Source of the DNA: Sulfitobacter sp043557345
GTDB lineage: Bacteria; Pseudomonadota; Alphaproteobacteria; Rhodobacterales; Rhodobacteraceae
Assembly (NCBI RefSeq): GCF_043557345.1
Contig: NZ_JBIFFV010000006.1
Coordinates: 177,295 to 241,294, forward strand
Length of the DNA: 64,000 nt
Direction: 5' to 3'
Program-made: the position numbers and the translations under genes
The notes under the pieces: model-generated
The model's input: the letters and a program-made list of their open reading frames with translations, nothing else
What the model was told of the DNA's origin: nothing
Database searches by the model: none
Shown here: positions 8,973-17,905 of the stretch, in pieces
Layout: the number at the start of each line of letters is the position of its first letter
How positions within the stretch are numbered: the first letter of the stretch is position 1

Positions 8973-10304
8973 ATGACCATGATCAACGCCTATGACAGCG
9001 CCCAAGCCGAGACCCTCAACCCCGCAGACCGCGCCCTGATCGACCGCCGCGCCAAGGCGCTCGGCCCCGCCTACCGGCTGTTCTACGACCAGCCGCTGCA
9101 TATCACGCACAGTGCGGGTGTCTGGCTTTGGGACAAGGACGGACGCAAATACCTCGATGCCTATAACAACGTCGCATCTGTCGGCCATTGCCACCCCCGC
9201 GTGGTCGAGGCGATTACCCGGCAGTTGGGCGTGCTGAACACGCACACCCGCTATCTGCATGAAAACGTTGTCACTTACGCCGAACGGCTGCTCGCCACCA
9301 TGCCCGACGCACTCGGCCATGTCATGTTCACCTGCACCGGCTCCGAGGCGAATGACATCGCCCTGCGCATCGCCCGCAGCTATACCCGGCGCGAGGGCGT
9401 CATCGTCACCCGGCTTGCCTATCACGGGTTGACCGAAGCGGTGGCCGAACTTTCCCCCTCGTTAGGCGAATTCACCCCGCGCAGCCCGCGCATCCGGCTG
9501 ATCGACGCGCCTGACAGGCTGCGCATCCCCGAGGCCCAGCAGGGCGCGAAACTCGCCGCCGATCTGGCCCAAGCGATTGCCGAGATGCGCGCCGATGGGA
9601 TCGAGCCTGCGGCCTTCATCGTCGATACGATCTTTTCCAGCGACGGGCTGCATCCCGATCCGGCAGGGTTCTTGCAACCGGCGGTCGATCTGATCCGCGC
9701 CGAGGGGGGGCTTTTCATCGCTGACGAAGTGCAGCCCGGCTTTGCCCGCACCGGCGACGCTTTCTGGGGGTTTCAGCGCCACGGTCTGGTGCCTGACATG
9801 GTCACGATGGGCAAGCCGATGGGCAATGGCTTCCCCCTTTCCGGCACCGCGATGCGGCCAGAACTGGTGCAAGAATTTGGTGAAAAGGCACGCTATTTCA
9901 ACACCTTTGGCGGCAACCCCGTGGCCGCCGCCGCGGGCATGGCGGTGCTCGACGTGATCGCGGATGAGGGATTGCAGGACAATGCCGCCAGGGTGGGCGG
10001 CTTTCTCAAGCGCGGCTTGCAGGACATCGCGACCCGCTACCCCGAGATCGGCCATGTGCGCGGCGCGGGGCTGTTTCTGGCGGTCGAATGCGTCACCGCG
10101 CGCGAGACCAACGCCCCCGATGCCGCCCGCGCCAAATTCGTGGTCAACCACCTGCGCCAGAATGGCGTCTTGATCAGCGCCACCGGGCCGGGGGCCAACG
10201 TGCTGAAAATCCGCCCGCCGCTTGTCTTGCAGCAGGCCGAGGCTACGCTGTTCCTCGACGCGACCGAAGCCGCCTTTGCCGCCGCGCGGGCCGAGGGGGT
10301 TTAA
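8973..10304 (+). CDS. Class III PLP-dependent aminotransferase / phospho-lyase-like
   Basis: PLP enzyme of 443 residues. Family signatures: YLDAYNNVASVGHCHPRVVE (about 61-80), NTHTRYLHENVVTYAERL (near 90), TCTGSEANDIALRIARSY (cofactor phosphate loop), FIADEVQPGFARTGDAFW, and the Schiff-base Lys in TMGKPMGNGFPL (near 275). The TRYLH..VV.YAERL and GKPMGNG stretches resemble the AGXT2L group (ethanolamine-phosphate and phosphohydroxylysine phospho-lyases). Together with the kinase just upstream this supports elimination of phosphate and ammonia rather than simple transamination. It is the last gene of the operon and converges on the second transporter. Confidence 0.82.
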   Translation: MTMINAYDSAQAETLNPADRALIDRRAKALGPAYRLFYDQPLHITHSAGVWLWDKDGRKYLDAYNNVASVGHCHPRVVEAITRQLGVLNTHTRYLHENVVTYAERLLATMPDALGHVMFTCTGSEANDIALRIARSYTRREGVIVTRLAYHGLTEAVAELSPSLGEFTPRSPRIRLIDAPDRLRIPEAQQGAKLAADLAQAIAEMRADGIEPAAFIVDTIFSSDGLHPDPAGFLQPAVDLIRAEGGLFIADEVQPGFARTGDAFWGFQRHGLVPDMVTMGKPMGNGFPLSGTAMRPELVQEFGEKARYFNTFGGNPVAAAAGMAVLDVIADEGLQDNAARVGGFLKRGLQDIATRYPEIGHVRGAGLFLAVECVTARETNAPDAARAKFVVNHLRQNGVLISATGPGANVLKIRPPLVLQQAEATLFLDATEAAFAAARAEGV

Positions 10305-10314
10305 CCCCGCGGCC

Positions 10315-11931
10315 CTACTGCGCCTCGCGCAGGGACCGCTCCCGCGCGCGGGCCTTGGTCAGCCATGCCGGGTCCATCTGCGGCACCGATGTCAGCAACC
10401 GCTTGGTATAGGCCTGCTTTGGATCGCCAAAGATCTCATCCCGCCCGCCCTGCTCCACGATCTGACCATTCTTGAGCACGATCACCTTATGAGCAATCGC
10501 CTCAACCGTGGCCAAGTCATGGGTGATGAACATGAAGGTCAAATCCAGCTCGGTCTGCAAACGCACCAAAAGCCGCAGGATCCCCTCGGCCACCAGTTGG
10601 TCCAGCGCGCTGGTAACCTCGTCACAGATGATGAATTCGGGCTCGGCCGCCAACGCCCGCGCGATGCCCACGCGCTGCTTCTGGCCGCCGGAGAGCTCAC
10701 TGGGTTTGCGGTCAAGGAAGGCGCGGTCGAGGTCGACCAGATCCATCAGTTCCGCCACCCGCGCCTGAAGCTCTTGCCCCCTGCGGCCCGTGAACTTGCG
10801 CACCGGGCGGGCCAAAATCTCGCGGATACTGTGGCGCGGGTTCAGCGAGGTATCCGTCGATTGATAGATCATCTGGATATTGCGCAGCGTCTCGGCCCCG
10901 CGTTTGGCCAACCGCGGCTCTAGCGGCGCGTCGTTCCAGAAAAACTGCCCGGCGACGGGGGGCAACAGCCCCGCGATCACCCGCGCGAGCGTCGATTTAC
11001 CCGACCCGCTTTCCCCGACGACGGCGGTGGTCTGACCGCGCGGGAAGGTGAAGTTAAGGTTGTCCAGCACGGTCATCGGCCCATAGGCGGCCGAGACCCC
11101 CTCGCCGCGGATCAGCGCCGGGGCTTCCCCCGCCTCGGCGTCGGGACGACGGAAGGACCGCACGGCCCAAAGCGAGCGGGTATAGTCCTCTTGCGGGGCG
11201 TCCAGCATGGTCTTGGTCGGCGCGGTCTCCACCGCCGCGCCATCCTTCATCACGCAGATGCGGTCGGCCATCTGGCTGACCACGGCCAAATCATGGGTGA
11301 TATAGATCGCCGCCGTGTCATATTGCTCAACGATATCACGGATCGCGCCCAGCACTTCGATCTGGGTGGTCACGTCCAAGGCGGTCGTCGGCTCATCAAA
11401 AATGATCAGGTCGGGGCGGCAGGCCATGGCCATCGCCGTCATCGCCCGTTGCAACTGGCCGCCCGACACTTGGTGCGGGTAGCGAAAGCCGATCTCTTCG
11501 GGATTGGGCAGTTGCATCTGACGGTAGAGCGCGACGGCGTCCTGCTCTGCCGCCGCGCGGCCCGAGACACCGTGCAGACGGGGCGCTTCGGTATATTGGT
11601 CGATCAGCGTCTTGGCGGGGTTAAAACTTGCCGCCGCGGATTGGGCGACATAGGCGATGCGTTTGCCGTGCAACCGGCGCAATTGCCCGCGCCCCATGCC
11701 GATCAACTCGGTCCTGTCGAATTCGACGCTGCCCCCGGCAAAGCGCACCCCGTCGCGGACATAGCCCATCGCCGCCAAGCCGGCGGAGCTTTTGCCCGCC
11801 CCGCTTTCGCCGACAAGACCCAGCACCTCGCCCCGGTCCAGTTCCAGATCGAGCCCTTTGATGATCACATTGGGCCGCGCGCGGCTGCCCGCCTCAAGCC
11901 GAAGACCGCGAATGTTCAGAAGATTTCCCAT
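10315..11931 (-). CDS. Peptide-type ABC transporter ATP-binding protein, fused DppD-DppF type
   Basis: 538 residues containing two complete ABC ATPase domains. Domain 1 has Walker A GESGAGKSS (about 40) and signature VSGGQLQRAM, with Walker B LIIFDEPTTALD. Domain 2 has Walker A GESGSGKSTLA (about 310), signature LSGGQKQRVGIARAL and Walker B FIICDEVTSALD. The second domain has Val where Pro is usual in the D-E-P-T motif. Fusion of the two ATPases is common in these operons. It is the last gene of the right-hand transporter (binding protein, DppB, DppC, ATPase) and energises import at the inner membrane. Confidence 0.92.
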   Translation of the reverse strand: MGNLLNIRGLRLEAGSRARPNVIIKGLDLELDRGEVLGLVGESGAGKSSAGLAAMGYVRDGVRFAGGSVEFDRTELIGMGRGQLRRLHGKRIAYVAQSAAASFNPAKTLIDQYTEAPRLHGVSGRAAAEQDAVALYRQMQLPNPEEIGFRYPHQVSGGQLQRAMTAMAMACRPDLIIFDEPTTALDVTTQIEVLGAIRDIVEQYDTAAIYITHDLAVVSQMADRICVMKDGAAVETAPTKTMLDAPQEDYTRSLWAVRSFRRPDAEAGEAPALIRGEGVSAAYGPMTVLDNLNFTFPRGQTTAVVGESGSGKSTLARVIAGLLPPVAGQFFWNDAPLEPRLAKRGAETLRNIQMIYQSTDTSLNPRHSIREILARPVRKFTGRRGQELQARVAELMDLVDLDRAFLDRKPSELSGGQKQRVGIARALAAEPEFIICDEVTSALDQLVAEGILRLLVRLQTELDLTFMFITHDLATVEAIAHKVIVLKNGQIVEQGGRDEIFGDPKQAYTKRLLTSVPQMDPAWLTKARARERSLREAQ

Positions 11932-11949
11932 AGGCCTGCCCCTGCTTGG

Positions 11950-12768
11950 TTAACTTTTCAGTCCGCTGGCGCGGTGCAGCATCCAATCGACGATCAGGTT
12001 GATCGCGACGGTCAGCAAGGCGATGGCAGCCGCCGGGATCAGCGGGGTGATATCGCCAAAGCTGATCAGGGTGGCATTCTCTTTCACCATCGACCCCCAA
12101 TCCGCCGTGGGCGGCTGGATCCCGATGCCGAGAAAGGACAGCGCCGCGATAAAGAGAAACACAAAACAAAAGCGCACGCCGAATTCAGCGATCAGGGTGG
12201 ACCAGATGTTGGGCAGAATTTCGCGCCGCAGCAGCCATGGCGTGCGCTCCCCGCGCAGCTTGGCGGCCTCGACGAAATCAAGGCCCACCACATTCATCGC
12301 CGCCGCGCGCGACAGCCGGTAGACAGGGGCGACATAGATCACCGCGATCACCCCGACCATATTGGGGATCGAGGGGCCGACAATGGCCAAGAGCATCAGC
12401 GCCAAGATCAGCGGCGGCACCGCCATCAACACGTCGACGAGCCGCGACAGGACTTCGTCCAGCCATCCCCCCTTGAGGGCGGCCAGCATCCCCAGCGTGG
12501 CCCCGACCGAAAAGGAAATGGCCGTGGTCAGCAGCGCCAGCCCGACCGTATTGCGCGCCCCAAAGATCATGCGCGACAGCATATCGCGGCCCAGATTGTC
12601 GGTGCCGAGCGGATGCGCGGCGCTCCACGGCAGATAGGCGTCGCCCACCACCTCCGTCTCGCCATAGGGCGCGATCCACGGGGCGAAAAGACCGGTGATC
12701 GCCACGAGGACCAGCACCACCATGCCAAAGATCGCCGAGGGCGGCGCGGATTTCAGCAAAGATTTCAT
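11950..12768 (-). CDS. Peptide-type ABC transporter permease, DppC type
   Basis: Inner-membrane permease of 272 residues. Family landmarks: HPLGTDNLGRDMLSRMIFGA near residue 52, several hydrophobic helices (MAVPPLILALMLLAIVG) and the EAA loop (VEAAKLRGERTPWLLRREIL) near 180. It sits 2 bases downstream of the DppB-type gene and 18 bases upstream of the ATPase gene, so all are one operon. It is distinct in sequence from the partial DppC at the left edge, so the cluster holds two different transporters. Confidence 0.92.
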   Translation of the reverse strand: MKSLLKSAPPSAIFGMVVLVLVAITGLFAPWIAPYGETEVVGDAYLPWSAAHPLGTDNLGRDMLSRMIFGARNTVGLALLTTAISFSVGATLGMLAALKGGWLDEVLSRLVDVLMAVPPLILALMLLAIVGPSIPNMVGVIAVIYVAPVYRLSRAAAMNVVGLDFVEAAKLRGERTPWLLRREILPNIWSTLIAEFGVRFCFVFLFIAALSFLGIGIQPPTADWGSMVKENATLISFGDITPLIPAAAIALLTVAINLIVDWMLHRASGLKS

Positions 12769-12770
12769 CG

Positions 12771-13727
12771 TTATCTCCCGTGCCGCAGACGCGGGTTCGA
12801 CATGATCGAGATGATGTCGGCCAGAACGTTGAGCGTGATATAGACAGCGGCAAAGAACAGCCCCACGGCCTGCACCACCGGGAAATCCCGGCTGGAAACC
12901 GCATCGACCAGTAACTGGCCCAGACCGGGGTAGGAAAAGACGACCTCGACCACCACCACGCCGACCACCAGATAGGCAAGGTTCAGCGCCACGACGTTCA
13001 CGATCGGCGCGAGCGCATTGGGCAGCGCGTGTTGCAGAATGATGCGCCAGCGCGGCACGCCCTTGAGGCGGGCCATCTCGATATAGGGCGAGGCCAGCAC
13101 ATTGATGATGGCCGCCCGCGTCATCCGCATCATATGCGCCACGACCACCAGAATAAGCGTCAGCGCGGGCAGAAAGCTGCGATAGAGCGCGTCCCAGAAC
13201 CCCGTGGCGCTGTCGATCCGTGCCAGCGTGGGAAAGACGCCCGCCTTGATCGACAAAAACAGGATCAGGAGATAGCCCACGAAAAACTCGGGCATGGAGA
13301 TCGCGGAAAGCGCGGTCAGGTTGACACCGCGGTCAAACAGCGTGTTGCGCCACAGCGCCGCCAGAAGCCCAAGGATCACCGCCAGCGGGGCGGCGATGAC
13401 GGCGGCATAGACGGCCAGAAACATGGTATTGGCAAGTCGCGGGCCCAAAAGCTCAGACACCTCGCGCCCCGAAGCCAAAGAAGTGCCGAAATCACCGCGC
13501 AGCACACCGCCGAGCCAATCGAAATACCGAAGATGCGCGGGCTGATCGAGGCCAAGCTCGGCGCGAAAGGCGGCGAGGGTCGATTCAGTCGCCGATTGGC
13601 CAAGGATCTGCTGCGCCAGATCACCCGGCAAGAGTTCGATGCCAACGAACATGAGGGCGGATACGACAAAGAGGGTCAGAATGCCAAGGGACACTCGGCC
13701 AATAACAAGCTTCTGAAGCCGGGACAT
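12771..13727 (-). CDS. Peptide-type ABC transporter permease, DppB type
   Basis: Inner-membrane permease of 318 residues with the DppB pattern: N-terminal helix (LVIGRVSLGILTLFVVSALMF), LLPGDLAQQILG near residue 33 and the EAA loop ARLKGVPRWRIILQHALPNA near 235. It follows the binding-protein gene after an 80-base gap containing a hairpin. It forms the membrane channel with the adjacent DppC-type protein. Confidence 0.92.
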   Translation of the reverse strand: MSRLQKLVIGRVSLGILTLFVVSALMFVGIELLPGDLAQQILGQSATESTLAAFRAELGLDQPAHLRYFDWLGGVLRGDFGTSLASGREVSELLGPRLANTMFLAVYAAVIAAPLAVILGLLAALWRNTLFDRGVNLTALSAISMPEFFVGYLLILFLSIKAGVFPTLARIDSATGFWDALYRSFLPALTLILVVVAHMMRMTRAAIINVLASPYIEMARLKGVPRWRIILQHALPNALAPIVNVVALNLAYLVVGVVVVEVVFSYPGLGQLLVDAVSSRDFPVVQAVGLFFAAVYITLNVLADIISIMSNPRLRHGR

Positions 13728-13772
13728 TTTAAAGTTTTCTCCGGCCCGGGGCGGGCCATTGGTGCGGGAAAC

Positions 13773-13794
13773 GGACGGCCCATGGGGGCCGCCC
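13773..13794 (-). promoter_or_regulatory. Hairpin between binding-protein and permease genes
   Basis: GGACGGCC at 13773-13780 can pair with GGCCGCCC at 13787-13794 with one mismatch, loop CATGGG. There is no U-tract. It occupies the same position, after the binding-protein gene, as the hairpin of the left-hand transporter, so a transcript-stability or attenuation role is likely. Confidence 0.4.
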
Positions 13795-13809
13795 GCGTGA
13801 AGCTATGGC

Positions 13810-15381
13810 TTAGGACATCCACCAGCGTTCGATGAAGCGCTGGCTGTCGAGATCCCACATCTCGGACACTTCCTCGGGCATCTGCACGCTTTCGCTCATG
13901 GCCGAGACATATTGACCAAAGGCGGGGATCAGCGCGCCGCCCTGTTCTTTCACGATCTTCTGCATCTCGCCGTACATCTCGGCGCGGCGGGTCTGGTCGA
14001 GCTCAGGCCGGGCCTGCAACAGCAGTTCATTGAAACGCTCGTTGTCCCATTTGGTCTCGTTCCACTCCGCATCCGCCGCATAGCCGGTCGAGAACATCAG
14101 GTCAGGCGTTGGGCGGCCACCCCAATAGGAGCAGCAAAAGGGCTTTTGCAGCCAAACGTTCGACCAATAGCCGTCATCCGGCTCGCGTTTTACCTCGATG
14201 TTCAGGCCAGCAGGCCGCGCGCTTTCGGCAAAGAGCACAGAGGCATCTACCGCCCCGTTGAACGCCGCATCCGAAGTCGAGAGCGTCACGCCGAGGCTTT
14301 CCAGCCCCGCCTGTTTCAGGTGGTACTTCGCCCGCTCGGGATCATAGGTGATCTGCTCCAGATCGTCGTTGTAATAGGGCATGGAGCGCGAGATCGGTTG
14401 GTCATTGCCCACGGTGCCATAGCCGCGCAGAACCTTTTCGATCATGTCCTCGCGGTTGATACCGTATTTCAGCGCCATGCGCACGTTCAGATCATCGAAG
14501 GGCGCCGTGTTGGTCTGCATCGGCATGATGTAATGCAGCGTGCCGTCCTGAGTGTGGATCTTCACGTTGGGTGCGCGACCCAAGAGGTTGATCGTCTTAA
14601 GGTCGGGCCGGTCGATCAGATCGACCTCACCGGTCATCAGCGCGTTCATCCGGGCCGCCGGATCGCCGACTTTCAGGATCACGACCTTGTCGAAATGCGC
14701 GCGGCCCTCTTTCCAGTAGTCATCGCGGCGCGACAGTTCGACCCGCACGCCCGGCTCGAAGACGTCGATCACATAGCCGCCGGTGCCGATGCGGCTGTTG
14801 GGGTCGATCGTGCCGTCGCCGGTGTCTTGGCGAATGCCGAGGTGGTAGTCATTGAAGATGAACGGGAAATCCGCGTTGCCCGCAGCCAGTTCAAACACCA
14901 CCACCTTATCGCCATCGGCGCGGATGTCGGTGATCTGCTCAAGCAGCGGTTTGATACCGGATTTGGACTCTGGCCCCATGTGGTGACGGATCGAGGCGAT
15001 CACGTCACTCGCCGTGGCGGTCTTGCCGTCCGAGAATTGCGCATTGTCGCGCAGGCGGAAGGTCCATGTGGCGGCGTCGCTGCTGGCCTCAAAGCTCTCG
15101 GCAAGGTCGGGCTGGGCGGTGCCGTCGGGGGCGATCTCGGTCAATGTGTTGAAGACCGCGTAGCCGCTGGCGAACATGAAGTCGTTGTTGAAGGTCGCGG
15201 GATCAAGGCTGTCTGAGGTCGAACCTTGGGTGAAGCCCACCCGCAGCGTGCCGCCCTTCTTGGGTTGCGCCTGTGCCCGCGCCCCGCGCGGCAGGATCAG
15301 CCCGGCCCCCACGGCTGCGGCGCTCCCGGCCAGAAAGCTGCGACGGCTCGGGCCGTTTTGACGGTTTGTGAAATTGGTCAT
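13810..15381 (-). CDS. Peptide-type ABC transporter substrate-binding protein with Tat signal
   Basis: Binding protein of about 523 residues, SBP family 5. The start at 15381 is preceded by CAAGGGGGATACA and gives a twin-arginine leader (PSRRSFLAGSAAAVGAGLIL) followed by RGARAQAQPKKGG, so the protein is probably exported folded. Upstream in-frame codons to 15600 are not supported. Family motifs: PKKGGTLRVGFTQGS, PDLAESFEASSDAATWTFRL and FSDGKTATASDV. It opens the right-hand transporter operon. Two binding proteins with different export routes serve the cluster; their ligands may be related. Confidence 0.92.
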   Translation of the reverse strand: MTNFTNRQNGPSRRSFLAGSAAAVGAGLILPRGARAQAQPKKGGTLRVGFTQGSTSDSLDPATFNNDFMFASGYAVFNTLTEIAPDGTAQPDLAESFEASSDAATWTFRLRDNAQFSDGKTATASDVIASIRHHMGPESKSGIKPLLEQITDIRADGDKVVVFELAAGNADFPFIFNDYHLGIRQDTGDGTIDPNSRIGTGGYVIDVFEPGVRVELSRRDDYWKEGRAHFDKVVILKVGDPAARMNALMTGEVDLIDRPDLKTINLLGRAPNVKIHTQDGTLHYIMPMQTNTAPFDDLNVRMALKYGINREDMIEKVLRGYGTVGNDQPISRSMPYYNDDLEQITYDPERAKYHLKQAGLESLGVTLSTSDAAFNGAVDASVLFAESARPAGLNIEVKREPDDGYWSNVWLQKPFCCSYWGGRPTPDLMFSTGYAADAEWNETKWDNERFNELLLQARPELDQTRRAEMYGEMQKIVKEQGGALIPAFGQYVSAMSESVQMPEEVSEMWDLDSQRFIERWWMS

Positions 15382-16072
15382 TGTATCCCCCTTGTTTGTT
15401 TTCTTGGTCAAACGCCTGACAAAGCGCTCGGCGTCTTGCTGCGGGGCCGCGTCATTGGCCGCCCCCCTCGCACTGGCATGGGCCATCCGCCCCACCCGCA
15501 GGCGCGGCCAAAGGACGGTGCGCGCCCCTCTGCGTGCGATCCATCGCGGCAATTCGCCTGCCGCAACGCTCTTGCCCATAGGCATAGCCGGTTCCGACAC
15601 CGCGGTATAGATACCCCGGTCGCCTGTCGCGAAATTACGTTACGGCTAGTGAAGTTTTACGGGAAGATCAAGATGTTGAGGGGTGGCGGGCGGTGCAGCC
15701 CAGCCGCCGCCCCCTGCTGCGTGCCCTGAAAACCTTTGGTTGGTCGGCGCATAAAGCCGCCGCAAAATTCCTTCGGCTTTGGTCGCCTGCGCACCCCTAA
15801 CTGTGTCGACAGCCTCGCAAATGCCAGTGACTGTAAGGTTCGTCGCGCGGGCGGTCGATGGTCACCCTGCGCCCGCCGACGGCATAGCCTCCGAAACGCG
15901 CGGGCTTCGCGCCGCGCCCGGGTGCAGAAACAGGCGCTCCAAAGATGCGCCCCCAATCCATGGCTCTGGCGGAAATTAACCGAGCGGGCCGCGGGATGAG
16001 GTTGACCGTTACAGGAACCTTTCGGGTAACCGCCGGTTATCCTCCTGCGATCCGGCTCAAAGGAATAACGTA
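15382..16072. other. Intergenic region, no gene recognised
   Basis: About 690 bases between the divergent Tat-type binding protein and the lipoprotein gene at 16073. Only short GC-rich frames without recognisable domains are present. A near-palindrome GGTAACCGCCGGTTATCC lies at about 16024-16041 close to the downstream gene and could be a regulator site. The ribosome site AAAGGAATAACGTA precedes the ATG at 16073. Nothing else is identifiable. Confidence 0.5.
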
Positions 16073-16825
16073 ATGACGCCCCGCAAAGCTACGCCGCATG
16101 CGAAAGGCGTAGGATACCCGATCGGTTTGAGCCTTTTGCTCCCCCTCGCCGCCCTGAGCCTGCTCGCCGCTTGCGACGACCTGCAGTTCCCTCGGGATGT
16201 GGAAGAAACCCTTAAAACCGTTCTTGCCGAACAGAAAATGACCGTGGCGGTATCGGAAAACCCGCCGTGGATCGTGCTGGCAGACGGCCACCCGCCGCAG
16301 GGGGTCGAAGCCGATCTGACCCGCGCCTTTGCCGAAGCCCTAGGGGTGTCCATCGAATGGAAGCCCCTCGGCGCCTTCGCAGCCTTGGAGGGGTTGGAAA
16401 AGGGTGACATCGACCTCGCCATCGGGGGTTTCACCCGCAAGGACGTGACACCAGTCAAGAGTGCCGCGCCGAGTTACGTCTATTTCGAAGAGTCCTTTGT
16501 CATCGGCAGCCGCGGGCCAGACGCTTTGCCTGATGACATCAAAGGACAACAGGTTTTCGTACCGCCCGACCTGCCGCTCGCCGCGCTGGTCGAGGAGGAA
16601 GGCGGCATTCCGGTGGATCAATGGGCCGAGGATCTCAGCTTCGCCGCCCTCCCCCATTGGCAGCTTGAGGAAAAAGACCTTACCGCCAGCGAAGTGACCC
16701 TAAAGCGGGCGCAACATGTCGTTGCCGTGCAGCAGGGCGAAAACGCTTGGCTGATGGAGATCGAAGGCTTCCTTCGAGATGAGGCCGGAACCATCGGGGC
16801 GCGTTTGCGCGCATCTGCCCCATGA
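16073..16825 (+). CDS. Lipoprotein with solute-binding protein family 3 domain
   Basis: About 250 residues. The N-terminal leader ends in a lipobox (LSLLAAC), so it is a probable lipoprotein. The rest resembles the family 3 (amino-acid type) binding fold: MTVAVSENPPWIVLADGHPP, GVEADLTRAFAEALGVSIEW and LEKGDIDLAIGGFTRKD. No permease or ATPase is adjacent; instead a CDF metal transporter overlaps it by ATGA. It may be a sensor or accessory binding protein rather than part of an importer. Ligand unknown. Confidence 0.75.
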   Translation: MTPRKATPHAKGVGYPIGLSLLLPLAALSLLAACDDLQFPRDVEETLKTVLAEQKMTVAVSENPPWIVLADGHPPQGVEADLTRAFAEALGVSIEWKPLGAFAALEGLEKGDIDLAIGGFTRKDVTPVKSAAPSYVYFEESFVIGSRGPDALPDDIKGQQVFVPPDLPLAALVEEEGGIPVDQWAEDLSFAALPHWQLEEKDLTASEVTLKRAQHVVAVQQGENAWLMEIEGFLRDEAGTIGARLRASAP

Positions 16826-17838
16826 GCCGTTCCATTCGCACCATGCCCGAGGCGCAGAAAAAGGCGCTGCACCGCGCGCGCTGGCTTGAGGTCATCTGGC
16901 TCGCGGTCTTGGTGTCGATCGTGGCGGCGATCTACCTTGTGGTGGGTGGCAGCCAAGCGATGAAAACTGCTTGGATTGAAGACCTGCTCAGCTTCGTGCC
17001 GCCCATCGCCTTTTTGGTTGGCTCGTGGATCGAGGGGTGGAAGCCCAACCGCCGTTTCCCACTGGGCTATATCCGCGTCACATCAATCGCTTATCTGATC
17101 AGCGCCGTGTCGCTCGGCGGGGTCGGGATTTTTCTTATCGTCGACTCTTCCATCGCGCTGTTCAAACAAGAACACCCCACCATCGGCAGTGTCGAGCTTT
17201 TCGGCACCACCATTTGGTTCGGTTGGGTGATGATCGCGGCGCTGGCCTATAGCGTCGTGATGCCGGTCATTTTCGGCCATCTGAAAATGAAACCTGCCAA
17301 GATGCTCCATGACAAGACGCTCTATGCCGATGCCATGATGAACAAGGCGGATTGGATGACCGGGCTTGCCGGGATCGTGGGCATCCTCGGGATCGGCATG
17401 GGCTGGTGGTGGGCCGATGCGGTCGCGGCGATCATAATTGCCTTGGACGTGCTGCATGACGGGTTCAAACACACGGGCGCGGCGATCCGCGACCTCAGCG
17501 ATGAGATGCCGCGCACGATTGAGGATAAAGAGTTCGACCCTCTGATCGAGAAGGTTCAAAAGACCTTCAACGCGCTGCCGTGGGTCTGCGAAAGCCGCCT
17601 GCGGCTGCGCGAAGAGGGGCGGTTTCTGACCGGTACGATCTATGTCGTGGCGCATGATAACGGCGGCACGCCCGAAAGGGTCGAGGCGGCGGAGGCCGAA
17701 TTGCTCGACCTGCATTGGCGCATTCATGACATCTCAATCATGCCGCGAACCAAGATTGCAGGGTCGGTCACGATTGAAGGCGCGGATGACGGCACTTTGC
17801 CGCTGCGTTCGGGTACCCGGCGGCGTCCGGCGGGCTGA
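16822..17838 (+). CDS. Cation diffusion facilitator (CDF) family transporter
   Basis: Inner-membrane metal/proton antiporter of 338 residues. Membrane helices are seen at about 20-45, 55-75, 90-120, 130-150 and 175-205, followed by a cytoplasmic domain. The usual His-x3-Asp site in helix 5 appears as DAMMNKADW, without the His, so the metal may not be zinc; Mn/Fe-type members also lack it. The start overlaps the lipoprotein stop as ATGA, which implies functional coupling with that binding protein. Substrate metal is not determined. Confidence 0.8.
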   Translation: MSRSIRTMPEAQKKALHRARWLEVIWLAVLVSIVAAIYLVVGGSQAMKTAWIEDLLSFVPPIAFLVGSWIEGWKPNRRFPLGYIRVTSIAYLISAVSLGGVGIFLIVDSSIALFKQEHPTIGSVELFGTTIWFGWVMIAALAYSVVMPVIFGHLKMKPAKMLHDKTLYADAMMNKADWMTGLAGIVGILGIGMGWWWADAVAAIIIALDVLHDGFKHTGAAIRDLSDEMPRTIEDKEFDPLIEKVQKTFNALPWVCESRLRLREEGRFLTGTIYVVAHDNGGTPERVEAAEAELLDLHWRIHDISIMPRTKIAGSVTIEGADDGTLPLRSGTRRRPAG

Positions 17839-17862
17839 ACCACGGACGCGCCCCCCGTATCG

Positions 17863-17887
17863 CGCCCGCCCCGCGCCATGGCGGGCG
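17863..17887. terminator. Candidate hairpin terminator between convergent genes
   Basis: CGCCCGCC at 17863-17870 pairs with GGCGGGCG at 17880-17887, loop of nine. It lies between the CDF transporter end and the convergent SDR remnant. There is no clear T-tract, so efficiency is doubtful. Confidence 0.3.
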
Positions 17888-17905
17888 AGGCGAAAGGCAT
17901 CTGGT

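Noticed and set aside
11191..12843. A 550-codon plus-strand frame opposite the transporter genes
   Set aside because: Antisense to recognised ATPase and permease genes; sequence is charged and repetitive without motifs.
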